18,075 nt of DNA from JAGLTA01 sp034660735 (GTDB taxonomy: Bacteria; Patescibacteriota; Patescibacteriia; JAACEG01). A model generated the notes under the pieces. It made no database searches. It was given only the letters and a program-made list of their open reading frames with translations, and had not been told where the DNA came from. The first letter of the stretch is position 1, and every line of letters begins with the position of its first letter. The position numbers and the translations under genes were made by a program. Location: NCBI GenBank assembly GCA_034660735.1, contig JAYEJQ010000025.1, positions 1 through 18,075 on the forward strand. Reading direction: 5' to 3'. This document shows positions 1 through 6,903 of the stretch, in pieces.

Positions 1-30
1 CTTGAATTTTTTGTTTGAAGTATGATTGAA

Positions 31-166
31 ATCCACATACATAAAAGCGGTCTTTTTACCCCGCTGCTCGCGAGTGGCGGTGGCTGATCGGTACTATGTA
101 TGTGGTCTTTGCCCGAAAGGGCACTGGGCAATCCGAAAGGACTGTCGCCGACGGAAGACCTTTTTT
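31..166 (+). ncRNA. unassigned structured RNA or leader element
   Basis: This GC-richer block stands out from AT-rich surroundings. CCACATACAT (33-42) is the exact complement of ATGTATGTGG (96-105), giving a 10-bp long-range helix. It encloses a hairpin at 61-80 (CCGCUGCU/AGUGGCGG, loop CGCG, with G-U pairs). Downstream lie two GAAA tetraloop hairpins (TGCCC-GAAA-GGGCA near 110-123 and TCC-GAAA-GGA near 132-141) and a small GTC/GAC hairpin. GGTCTT occurs at 49-54 and again at 104-109, and either copy can pair with AAGACC (155-160), which is followed by six T residues. I found no signatures of SRP RNA, tmRNA, RNase P, T-box or a common riboswitch. It could be a free small RNA or a regulatory leader of the protease gene at 203. 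That structure exists is fairly sure; its class is unknown. Confidence 0.5.
104..166 (+). terminator. terminator-like 3' end of the structured RNA
   Basis: GGTCTT (104-109) pairs with AAGACC (155-160), directly followed by TTTTTT (161-166). The closing stem encloses three small hairpins rather than a simple loop, which is atypical. The alternative partner GGTCTT at 49-54 would give a second closing stem, so a switch between two folds is possible. Confidence 0.4.
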
Positions 167-174
167 GTAGGCAT

Positions 175-180
175 TATAAT
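175..180 (+). promoter_or_regulatory. -10 box candidate upstream of sppA
   Basis: A perfect TATAAT lies 22 bases before the ATG at 203, just after the terminator-like T run. No good -35 hexamer is seen 16-18 bases upstream, so this rests on the -10 alone. Confidence 0.3.
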
Positions 181-202
181 TTTTAAAAAATAATAAAAAT
201 TT

Positions 203-1171
203 ATGTTTAAAAAATTAAAACAAAATTTATCTTTTCAAACGCTTAAATTAAACATTGGAAATTCAAGACTTAATCCTAAAAATTATAATTGGCAAAAAAT
301 TAAAGAATTTTTAAAGATTTTTAATTTGGGATTATTATCAGTTTTGATAATTATGCTAGTTTTTTTAGATGATGATATGCAAGACGACAACGAAGAGATA
401 GCTTTTAATGTAAGCGGTCAAGTTATAGAGTATTTAGACGAATATTATTTTGCGCCAGAAGAACAGGAAGACGACTGCAATGTTGCAGGCATAGAATTAC
501 GCGGGGTTCTAATCACTTATGTTCCTAATGAAAATATTGACGAGTTGGGCTATCCGCTTATTGATGAAATTGCTTCAGAAAATATAATTACAGAAATCAA
601 TGAAGCAGAGAGCGACAATAATGTTAAAGCCATTATTTTAGAAATAGATTCAGTCGGCGGAGGACCTGTTGCCGCTGAAGAAATCGCGGATGCGTTAAAA
701 AGAGCGGAAAAGCCGACAGTGGCAGTTATTAGAGAATATGGAAATTCAGCGGCATATTACGCGGCTACAGGCGCAGACATTATTTTTGCTTCTGTTAATT
801 CAGATGTCGGCGGTATCGGAGTTACTATGTCTTATGTTGATAATGCTCAAAAAAATAAAAAGGACGGATTAACATATAATCAATTGAGTTCAGGCAAATT
901 TAAAGATATGTTTGATCCCAATAAAATTTTAACAGCAGACGAAAAACAATTGCTTATGCGAGATGTCAAAATACTTCATGAAAATTTTGTAAAAGCAGTT
1001 TCTGAAAACAGGAATTTAGATATAGAGAAAGTGAAAAAATTAGCAGACGGTTCGTCTATGCCCGGCGAGATGGCTTTAGAGAAAGGATTAATTGATAAAA
1101 TTGGCGGAATTTATGAAGCAAAAGAATATTTAAAAGAAAAAATCAGCGAGGATGTAAAAATTTGCTGGTAA
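203..1171 (+). CDS. sppA: signal peptide peptidase SppA-like serine protease (S49)
   Basis: This is a membrane-anchored protease of family S49, which cleaves signal peptides or membrane protein fragments on the outer face of the membrane. One hydrophobic segment lies at about residues 40-55, followed by an acidic stretch (55-95) and the protease domain (about 95-312). Landmarks are AIILEIDSVGGG (143-154), the nucleophile region GNSAAYYAATG with Ser182, and SGKFKD with the general-base Lys, probably Lys234 (Lys232 is the alternative). The 52-residue Ser-Lys spacing fits the short Bacillus-type SppA with one catalytic domain, as does the length of 322 residues. The C-terminal GLIDKIGG-x-A motif is also typical. 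The ATG at 203 is the first start before the membrane segment and has no Shine-Dalgarno sequence. The gene stands alone behind the structured RNA at 31-166. Confidence 0.87.
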   Translation: MFKKLKQNLSFQTLKLNIGNSRLNPKNYNWQKIKEFLKIFNLGLLSVLIIMLVFLDDDMQDDNEEIAFNVSGQVIEYLDEYYFAPEEQEDDCNVAGIELRGVLITYVPNENIDELGYPLIDEIASENIITEINEAESDNNVKAIILEIDSVGGGPVAAEEIADALKRAEKPTVAVIREYGNSAAYYAATGADIIFASVNSDVGGIGVTMSYVDNAQKNKKDGLTYNQLSSGKFKDMFDPNKILTADEKQLLMRDVKILHENFVKAVSENRNLDIEKVKKLADGSSMPGEMALEKGLIDKIGGIYEAKEYLKEKISEDVKICW

Positions 1172-1187
1172 AAGGATATAGCGCTAA

Positions 1188-1406
1188 AAATTAAATAATT
1201 ATCTTAATTCAAAATTCCCAAGCAGATTATCAGGAAAAATATTATTAGATGTTGAGCAGAACGGCGAAGCGTATTATATCAACCCCGACGATTTAAAAGG
1301 ATATTACCTCAACCGCCCAGCAGACGCCTTTCAAATAATGCGGAATTTGGGGTTGGGAATTACTAACAGCGATGTTAGAAAAATAGCCGTCGGCGAAGTT
1401 GAGTAA
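1188..1406 (+). pseudogene. remnant of a CPR-type C-terminal GEAYYINP domain
   Basis: The frame is open from just after an in-frame TAA (1185-1187) to TAA at 1404-1406, with no ATG, GTG or TTG start. It translates to a recognisable domain end containing NGEAYYINPDDLKGYYL, then NRPADAFQIMRNLGLGI and a terminal ITNSDVRKIA. From memory, this matches a domain at the C-terminus of many uncharacterised secreted or anchored Patescibacteria proteins, usually written GEAWYVNP..YYLGRP..AF..M..LGLGI. Here the N-terminal protein is gone and the block sits 16 bases after sppA in another frame. It is probably a decayed gene end, or a domain once fused to a neighbour and cut off by frameshift. It is followed at once by a good terminator. 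Confidence 0.6.
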
Positions 1407-1420
1407 AAAATAGAATCAAA

Positions 1421-1447
1421 AAAACAAGATATATTGTCTTGTTTTTT
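1421..1447 (+). terminator. intrinsic terminator after the sppA region
   Basis: AAAACAAGA (1421-1429) pairs exactly with TCTTGTTTT (1437-1445) around a 7-base loop. The 3' arm runs into a seven-T tract. The A-rich 5' flank means it could also work on the other strand. Confidence 0.75.
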
Positions 1448-1487
1448 TATTGCTGTGATATTATTGAAATTCGTGGAATTCGCGCGG

Positions 1488-1614
1488 AATTTGGGTCTCT
1501 TTATTCCACCTGACAATGGGGACTAAGGGGGTTTTAAAAAAGGAACTGTAAATTTTTTTAAATAATTTAACCCCCCAACCCCCCTTATCAGTGGGGAATA
1601 AATGGTCCCAATTT
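1488..1614. repeat. inverted-repeat (MITE-like) element with C/G runs
   Basis: The two ends are imperfect reverse complements over nearly 50 bases. The left arm (1488-1538) runs AATTTGGGTCTCT, TTATTCC, CTGA, then GGGG and GGGGG runs. The right arm (about 1566-1614) runs TTTAA, two C6 runs, TTATCAG, GGGGAATAA and GGTCCCAATTT. The spacer is about 27 bases and AT-rich. A transcript would fold into one long hairpin, and as DNA it resembles a small non-autonomous element. No coding frame is visible inside. Confidence 0.62.
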
Positions 1615-1661
1615 AACCCCCCAACCCCCCTTATCAGGGGGGGATAAACGGTCCCAAATTT
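1565..1661. repeat. direct repeat of the C-rich arm (2 x 46 bp)
   Basis: The right arm of the inverted-repeat element occurs twice in tandem, at 1565-1610 and 1611-1656, and the similarity runs a few bases further (GTCCCAAATTT ends at 1661). The copies differ at a handful of positions, for example GTGGGGAATAAATGG against GGGGGGGATAAACGG. Each has two C6 runs, so the minus strand carries four G6 runs within about 65 bases, enough for a G-quadruplex. Confidence 0.72.
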
Positions 1662-1678
1662 ATTATGCGACAGGTCTA

Positions 1679-1706
1679 TTGATTTTTATTGTTTTTATAA
1701 TATAAT
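1679..1706 (+). promoter_or_regulatory. sigma70-type promoter for the 1735-4945 gene pair
   Basis: TTGATT (1679-1684) and a perfect TATAAT (1701-1706) are separated by 16 bases. The expected start of transcription is about 1712-1714, some 20 bases before the ATG at 1735. It sits directly after the C-rich repeats. Confidence 0.62.
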
Positions 1707-1734
1707 AAAAGAGATTTTAAATATCAGATTATTT

Positions 1735-3177
1735 ATGGAAATTAATTTAGATCTTGCGGCCATAGGACAAAATCCTTTTATAGCCGCTTGGTTTGTTTTA
1801 AAATATTTAGGAATTCCTGTTTTTTGCATACTGTTTTTTTTTGGCGGCAGAATTTTATGGCTTAACTGGCGGCGAGGCAAATATAGCGAAACTTTAGAGT
1901 ATACTTTATTGGCAATTGATATTCCTAAAGCGAACGAGCAGAGTCCGAAAGCGGTTGAAAATATGTTTGATCAAATATCGGGATCGCATTCAAGCATAGA
2001 TTTTGTAGGCAAATGGTGGAACGGCAAGTTTGACCCAAAATTCAGTCTTGAAATCGTGAGTATGGACGGGTATATCCAGTTTTTAGTATGGACTGAAAAA
2101 AAATTTAGGGATTTGATTGAAGCCGCTGTTTATGCGCAGTATCATGACGCGGAGATTACTGAAGTTGAGGACTATGCCTATTTATTGCCAAAAAGTTTTC
2201 CTGATGAGAAATATAATTTATGGGGAGCTGAATTTATAGAGACCAATAAAGACGTTTATCCGATTCAGACTTACCCTTTTTTTGAGCATTCTTTAAGTCA
2301 AGAATTTAAGGATCCGATGGCAGCTTTAATGGAAATTTTAGGATCTTTAAGAAAAGATGAAAATGTATGGATACAGTATGTTGTTACTGTGACAGATACT
2401 AAATGGATGAAAAAAAGCCAAGCGGAAATAGATAAAATTGTAGGCAGAAACACAAAAACTGGCGCAGGATTTTTTGGGAATATTCAGGATTTTTTTAGCG
2501 GGTGGATTAGCGATACCGTAGATCAACTTTCTGGAAAATACAGGGAAGGAAAAACATCGGATTCGTCTAAAGATATAAATATGGGAGTTTTATCAAAATT
2601 AACCCCGAGAGAATTGGAAATGGTAAAAGCGATAGAAGCCAAAGAAGCAAAAACGGGTTTTATAGTGAAAATGCGGATGATCTATTTTGCCGACAGGGAT
2701 ATTTATTCGCCAGCGCGCGGAGTTTCAGCAGTGGCAGGAGCCTTCAGGCAGTTTTCTGGCGATTTTAACGGTTTAAAGCCAGAATCTAAATTTACAAAAA
2801 CACGAGAGTTTCTTTTTTTCAGCAAATCACGCCTCGTAAAACGTCAGAGAAATATAGCTGCCGCTTATAAGGAGCGTAGTAATTATTTAGGGGTTGGAGA
2901 CGGTTTTATTTTAAACGCTGAAGAATTAGCCACGATTTATCATTTTCCGAGCATAGATTCTGTTAAAATTACAGCGCTTAAAAAAGTTGGAAGCAAGAAG
3001 ATTGAGCCGCCGCTTGATTTGCCGTTTAAAAATGCTGTGTTAGAAAAGGAAGACGAAAAAATTAAAGATGTAAAAAATAAAAAAATAGACGAGGAAGAAA
3101 TTAGTTCTGAAGAATTAGAAGAACTTATACAAAAAAAGAAAAACGGCGAGCCGCCGAATAATTTGCCTATAAAATGA
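1735..3177 (+). CDS. DUF8128-like membrane protein, partner of the next ATPase
   Basis: This 480-residue protein of unknown function has a hydrophobic N-terminus (about residues 14-44, including VLKYLGIPVFCILFFFGG) that should anchor it in the membrane. Basic residues (RRGKY) follow, then a long soluble part. The C-terminal 60 residues are highly charged (Glu/Lys-rich) and probably disordered. I recognise it from memory as the protein commonly found directly upstream of a TraG/VirD4-like ATPase in Patescibacteria (named DUF8128, I believe). No catalytic motif is seen. A good promoter lies upstream, and 22 bases separate its stop from the ATPase start, so the two are very likely co-transcribed. 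I infer that it tethers or gates the ATPase at the membrane, because the ATPase has no membrane segment of its own. The ATG at 1735 is the first start after the promoter. Confidence 0.75.
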   Translation: MEINLDLAAIGQNPFIAAWFVLKYLGIPVFCILFFFGGRILWLNWRRGKYSETLEYTLLAIDIPKANEQSPKAVENMFDQISGSHSSIDFVGKWWNGKFDPKFSLEIVSMDGYIQFLVWTEKKFRDLIEAAVYAQYHDAEITEVEDYAYLLPKSFPDEKYNLWGAEFIETNKDVYPIQTYPFFEHSLSQEFKDPMAALMEILGSLRKDENVWIQYVVTVTDTKWMKKSQAEIDKIVGRNTKTGAGFFGNIQDFFSGWISDTVDQLSGKYREGKTSDSSKDINMGVLSKLTPRELEMVKAIEAKEAKTGFIVKMRMIYFADRDIYSPARGVSAVAGAFRQFSGDFNGLKPESKFTKTREFLFFSKSRLVKRQRNIAAAYKERSNYLGVGDGFILNAEELATIYHFPSIDSVKITALKKVGSKKIEPPLDLPFKNAVLEKEDEKIKDVKNKKIDEEEISSEELEELIQKKKNGEPPNNLPIK

Positions 3178-3199
3178 TATTAACACAATTCGTTAATTT

Positions 3200-4945
3200 A
3201 TGGAAAATAACAATCAAAATTTAAAATCAACCGACGAAATTACATTTTTTGCAGAAACTAATTTTAGGAATAGGCGCGAGAAGTTCGGCATTAAAACCGA
3301 TGATAGAAGAAGACATATGTATCTGATCGGAAAAACGGGAATGGGCAAAACCACTATGCTTGAGAATATGGTTTATCAAGATATTGCGGCAGGGCATGGC
3401 GTCGCGTTAGTTGATCCGCATGGGGATTTGGTTGAAAAAATTCTTGATTTTATACCAAAATCAAGAATAAATGATGTTGTCTATTTTAATCCAGCTGATA
3501 TTTATAATCCAATCGCTTTTAATGTTTTAGAATCTTTAAATCCAGACACTCGCCATATTGCGGCTTCGGGACTGATAGGAATTTTTAAAAAGTTATGGGC
3601 GGACACTTGGGGTCCTCGTTTAGAATATCTTTTACGCAACTCTATTTTGGCTTTAATGGATTCTAATAATACAACTATTCTTGGAATTATGCGTATTTTG
3701 TCTAATAAAGAATTCCGCAAAAAAGTCGTGGCTAAAATTCAGGATCCGATAGTGAGGTCGTTCTGGGTTGATGAATACTCAAAATACACAGGATCGTTTC
3801 AGGTTGAAGCTATAAATCCGATACAGAATAAAGTCGGACAATTTAGTTCAACGCCTTTGATCCGTAATATTATTGGACAAGTGAAATCATCAATTAATAT
3901 AAGGGATATAATGGATAACAAGAAAATTTTGTTAATGAATTTATCTAAAGGAAGAATCGGCGAAGATGCTTCGGCATTATTAGGAGCGATGATGATTACT
4001 AAAATTCAATTAGCGGCTATGGAAAGAGTAGATGTTGCTGAAGAAAAGAGAGAAGATTTTCATCTTTATGTTGATGAATTTCAAAATTTTGCCACCGAAT
4101 CTTTTGCAAGCATTTTATCAGAAGCGAGGAAATACCGCCTTAATTTAATCGTCGCGAATCAGTATATTGAGCAATTAAGCGAGTCTGTTATTCCCGCTAT
4201 TTTTGGCAATGTCGGCACAATAATCAGTTTTAGGGTTGGACCGATTGACGCTGAAACCTTAATTAAAGAATTTACACCTACGGTTGAAGAGGATAATTTA
4301 GTAAATTTGAATAAATTTGATATTTATCTCAAACTAATGATTGACGGAGTTGCCAGTGAAGCTTTCTCCGCGACAGGGCTGCCTCCATTAGCAAAACATG
4401 AAGGGAATGTTAAAAAAATTATTAATCTTTCCCGCGAAAGATATAGCGTGCCGCGCGAGATTGTAGAGGAGAAAATTTTAAAATGGACCCAAGCGGACAA
4501 CAGCCCAAAAAACGAACAAAGCAAAAATAATATTAGCGCCGCTAAAAGCGATAAAAAGTTGAAAGTCGGACTATCTACAATCACAAATAGCGACAAAAGC
4601 CGCAATAGCGATGACAAGAAAGAATTTAATATAAAATGCAGTTATTGCGGCAATGATGCCAAAATTTTTTTTAAACCAGACGGCGAAAGACCTGTTTTTT
4701 GCAAACAATGCTTAAAAAAATTAAGAAATAAAGAGATGAAAGTTGAGAAAAATCCAGATGGCAAATATGTAATTGTAAAAAATACTGACGAAAAAATTTT
4801 AGAATTAGAAGAAAAAATAAAACAAAATTTAGAGAAAAATAGGAGTTTAGGAAATAGTGATAATTGCGTGGAAGCAAAGAATGGTAGTTTAAATAAAGTG
4901 GACGTTAAACCAGTCTTGAAGCCAGGACAAAAAATTAAGTTTTAA
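3200..4945 (+). CDS. VirD4/TraG-like DNA-pumping ATPase with C-terminal zinc ribbon
   Basis: This is a RecA-fold ATPase of the type IV secretion coupling-protein group (VirD4/TraG/TraD, related to HerA/FtsK). Visible motifs are Walker A GKTGMGKT (44-51), VDPHGDL (71-77), Walker B LYVDEFQNF with Asp292-Glu293, and the sensor-like LIVANQYIEQL (316-326), followed by GNVGTIISFRVG typical of the TraM-recognition part. Unlike true VirD4 it has no N-terminal membrane helices, and the preceding gene probably supplies the anchor. After a charged linker (430-475) comes a four-cysteine zinc ribbon, C480-x2-C483 and C501-x2-C504, seen in many CPR proteins. The last 75 residues are charged, with a possible coiled coil. 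No relaxase, VirB4 or pilin genes are nearby, so conjugation is not shown. Moving DNA or protein across the envelope is an inference. Confidence 0.88.
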   Translation: MENNNQNLKSTDEITFFAETNFRNRREKFGIKTDDRRRHMYLIGKTGMGKTTMLENMVYQDIAAGHGVALVDPHGDLVEKILDFIPKSRINDVVYFNPADIYNPIAFNVLESLNPDTRHIAASGLIGIFKKLWADTWGPRLEYLLRNSILALMDSNNTTILGIMRILSNKEFRKKVVAKIQDPIVRSFWVDEYSKYTGSFQVEAINPIQNKVGQFSSTPLIRNIIGQVKSSINIRDIMDNKKILLMNLSKGRIGEDASALLGAMMITKIQLAAMERVDVAEEKREDFHLYVDEFQNFATESFASILSEARKYRLNLIVANQYIEQLSESVIPAIFGNVGTIISFRVGPIDAETLIKEFTPTVEEDNLVNLNKFDIYLKLMIDGVASEAFSATGLPPLAKHEGNVKKIINLSRERYSVPREIVEEKILKWTQADNSPKNEQSKNNISAAKSDKKLKVGLSTITNSDKSRNSDDKKEFNIKCSYCGNDAKIFFKPDGERPVFCKQCLKKLRNKEMKVEKNPDGKYVIVKNTDEKILELEEKIKQNLEKNRSLGNSDNCVEAKNGSLNKVDVKPVLKPGQKIKF

Positions 4946-4969
4946 TATTTTAAATAAATATGTTATAAT
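4941..4969 (+). promoter_or_regulatory. extended -10 promoter before the calcium-loop protein gene
   Basis: TGTTATAAT (4961-4969) is an extended -10 element with a perfect TATAAT. A weak -35 (TTTAAT, 4941-4946) lies 17 bases upstream and overlaps the end of the ATPase gene. Transcription would begin near 4976, leaving a short AT-only leader before the ATG at 5003. Confidence 0.5.
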
Positions 4970-5002
4970 TTTTATAAGTTTATAAAAAATTAAAATTTTT
5001 TT

Positions 5003-5674
5003 ATGTTCAATAAACAAGACAATTTAAACAATCAACAACAGAACAAGACCGAAGAGGCGAAAGATATTTTCGCCGAGATTGATGGTGGCGGAGAGAATAT
5101 TGCTAACAGAAGATTCCCAGGTATGCGAAAGAATGGAGAGAAAAAAGATTTAACCGACCAAGAGCGGCAGTTAGAACAGCAAGGATTAGAGGATAAAATA
5201 GACAGACAGCGTCAAGGTAGAAAAAGAGATGTTATTAAAAAAATAGTGATTTCAATCGTTATTGTATCTGTTTTAGTAATTGTGGCAATAACGTATTATT
5301 ATTTTTTTTATAAAACGCAAAACATCATGATGTTAAAGAGGAGGCTAACGGATTATTTTTTTTATAAACAGCAAAACAGCAAAGATGGCAGCGATGCAGA
5401 TATTGTGAATATTATAAATACAAATCAGCCAGTAGAGAATAATATAGATAAGCCGATTGATTCGGATTTTGACGGATTAACAGATGAAGAGGAAAAAATT
5501 TTTGGCACTAATCCGAATTTTGCCGACAGCGACGAAGACGGCTTGCTTGATAAAGAAGAAATTGAAGTTTATCACACGGATCCTATGAATTTTGATACAG
5601 ACGGAGACGGCTATAGCGATGGCGATGAAGTAAAAAGTGGATATAACCCAAATGGAGAAGGGAAATTGCAATAG
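5003..5674 (+). CDS. single-pass membrane protein with TSP3-type calcium loops
   Basis: A hydrophilic, Gln/Glu/Lys-rich N-terminal part (1-78, predicted cytoplasmic) is followed by one membrane helix (about 80-103). The C-terminal outer part ends in three Asp-rich loops: DSDFDGLTDEEE (153-164), DSDEDGLLDKEE (175-186) and DTDGDGYSDGDE (198-209). The D-x-D-x-D-G-x-x-D pattern is that of thrombospondin type 3 or dockerin-like calcium-binding repeats, common on bacterial surface proteins. The intervening FGTNP and YHTDP turns fit the TSP3 repeat period. The protein has its own promoter upstream and stands between the ATPase gene and a related protein gene (5888). Binding of Ca2+ is inferred from the motif. 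The role is unknown, possibly a surface stalk or adhesion piece. Confidence 0.78.
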   Translation: MFNKQDNLNNQQQNKTEEAKDIFAEIDGGGENIANRRFPGMRKNGEKKDLTDQERQLEQQGLEDKIDRQRQGRKRDVIKKIVISIVIVSVLVIVAITYYYFFYKTQNIMMLKRRLTDYFFYKQQNSKDGSDADIVNIINTNQPVENNIDKPIDSDFDGLTDEEEKIFGTNPNFADSDEDGLLDKEEIEVYHTDPMNFDTDGDGYSDGDEVKSGYNPNGEGKLQ

Positions 5675-5742
5675 ACTTGTCGTATAATAAATTTCCCTGT
5701 AGCGAATACATAATAAACTACGCAATTTTTTCAAATACTGTT

Positions 5743-5816
5743 TTTGCGAGATTGTTTGGTAGCATCTCTCTTATCAAGTCGCTTGCGAGCAAAAGGGTCG
5801 TTTAACTCATCGCAAA
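5743..5816. repeat. short intergenic repeat with TTTGCGA/TCGCAAA ends
   Basis: This 74-bp stretch in the 213-bp gap between two genes is bounded by TTTGCGA (5743-5749) and its exact inverse TCGCAAA (5810-5816). It is more GC-rich than its surroundings and contains the internal inverse pair GCTTGCGAGC. The reverse strand resembles the dispersed TTGCGA...GCAATCTCGC intergenic repeats of many bacteria. No second copy exists in this window, so its repetitive nature is a guess. Confidence 0.35.
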
Positions 5817-5887
5817 GACAATATGGAAAAATTTTTTATAAAGACGTTTCGTGATTTAAAAGAAGTTTAGTTAATTATTATATTTTT

Positions 5888-6901
5888 ATGTTTGGATTTA
5901 AAAAACAAAAAAAAGAAGAGGAAAAAACAGTTTCTGAAACAACAGAAACAAAAGTTGTAGTTCATACTATGCCTGATAAATTTAGGAACATTAATTCATC
6001 AGGGCAAAAATCAGGCAAATTTTTAAACATTGTTATTTTTTTAGTAATTTTGTTAATAGTAGGGTCGTCTTCTCTATATTTTTTTAAAGATCGCATTTTT
6101 CCTGGCGGAATTCCTTTTTTAAATAATAATAATGAAAAGGAGAATAATAATAATATTAATATTAATAATAATTCTAATAATAACGCGGATAATAATATAA
6201 ATAGTAATATTGGGTTAAACATGAATTATAATGCGAACGATAATTCTAATGTTAATGTTAATAAAAATACCAATACAAATGTTAACTCAAATATTAACCA
6301 AAATATTAATATTAACAGAAATATTGAGCGCGTTCCAATAGCTTTAGACAGCGACAAAGATACAATGCCTAATATAGAGGAGCTTATTTATAAAACAGAT
6401 ATGCATAATCAGGATTCTGATGGAGACGCTTATATGGACGGGCAGGAAGTTGCTAATTTGTATAATCCGTTAATAGGAGATTTGACTAAGATAACCGATT
6501 CAAATTTAGTAAAGCAGTATTTAAATCCAAAATATAATTATACTTTTTTGTATCCGATAGTATGGAATATTATTTCTACTAATAATAATAGGAAAGTTTC
6601 TGTTATCTCGCCTGAGGGAGAATTTATTGAAATTATGCTTATAGATAATCCTTATGGATATACCGCGGAGAATTGGTATTTAGATCAGATTCCAATGGAA
6701 AATAAGCATAAGGTAGAAAAAATTTGGGCTAACGGTTTTCACGGAGTTAAGAGTTTAGATGAAATGAGTTTTTATCTTACTTTAATTTCAGGAAATAGAT
6801 CTTTTATCTATTCTGTTTCATACATAGTCGGCAGCAGGACGCAGATGAGTTTTCCTTCCACATTTCAGATGATAACAAGAAGTTTTGACATTAAAAGATA
6901 A
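5888..6901 (+). CDS. anchored surface protein: Asn-rich linker, calcium loop, C-terminal beta domain
   Basis: The 337-residue protein has a short charged N-terminus (1-42), one membrane helix (about 45-66), and an extremely Asn-rich linker (about 79-145, mostly Asn with Ile, Val and Thr). Two TSP3-type Asp loops follow (DSDKDTMPNIEE at 154-165, DSDGDAYMDGQE at 176-187), then a compact C-terminal domain of about 130 residues beginning LNPKYNYTFLYPIVW. That start resembles the opening of small secreted PsbP/DUF-type beta domains, but I cannot assign a family. It shares its plan with the protein at 5003 (cytoplasmic tail, helix, calcium loops), and the two are probably diverged relatives. The stop is 2 bases before the ybeY start, so it appears to be transcribed with the housekeeping genes that follow. 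AAT/AAC codon runs make the linker prone to length change. Confidence 0.77.
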   Translation: MFGFKKQKKEEEKTVSETTETKVVVHTMPDKFRNINSSGQKSGKFLNIVIFLVILLIVGSSSLYFFKDRIFPGGIPFLNNNNEKENNNNININNNSNNNADNNINSNIGLNMNYNANDNSNVNVNKNTNTNVNSNINQNININRNIERVPIALDSDKDTMPNIEELIYKTDMHNQDSDGDAYMDGQEVANLYNPLIGDLTKITDSNLVKQYLNPKYNYTFLYPIVWNIISTNNNRKVSVISPEGEFIEIMLIDNPYGYTAENWYLDQIPMENKHKVEKIWANGFHGVKSLDEMSFYLTLISGNRSFIYSVSYIVGSRTQMSFPSTFQMITRSFDIKR

Positions 6902-6903
6902 GT

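Noticed and set aside
31..166. SRP RNA, tmRNA, RNase P, T-box, ZTP or hammerhead identity for the structured block
   Set aside because: The conserved cores of these RNAs are absent. Only loose resemblances such as CTGGGCA or GAAA loops occur.
1331..1880. Reverse-strand open frames of about 60 codons over the remnant/repeat region and the start of the membrane protein gene
   Set aside because: They are complements of repeats and of a clear forward gene, with no family motifs and no promoter in that direction.
5660..5697. GGGAAATT/AATTTCCC inverse pair after the first calcium-loop gene as a terminator
   Set aside because: The loop is 22 bases long and no T tract follows.
5823..5870. 15-codon frame MEKFFIKTFRDLKEV before the Asn-rich protein
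   Set aside because: It is too short, and has no Shine-Dalgarno sequence, promoter or coupling to the next start.
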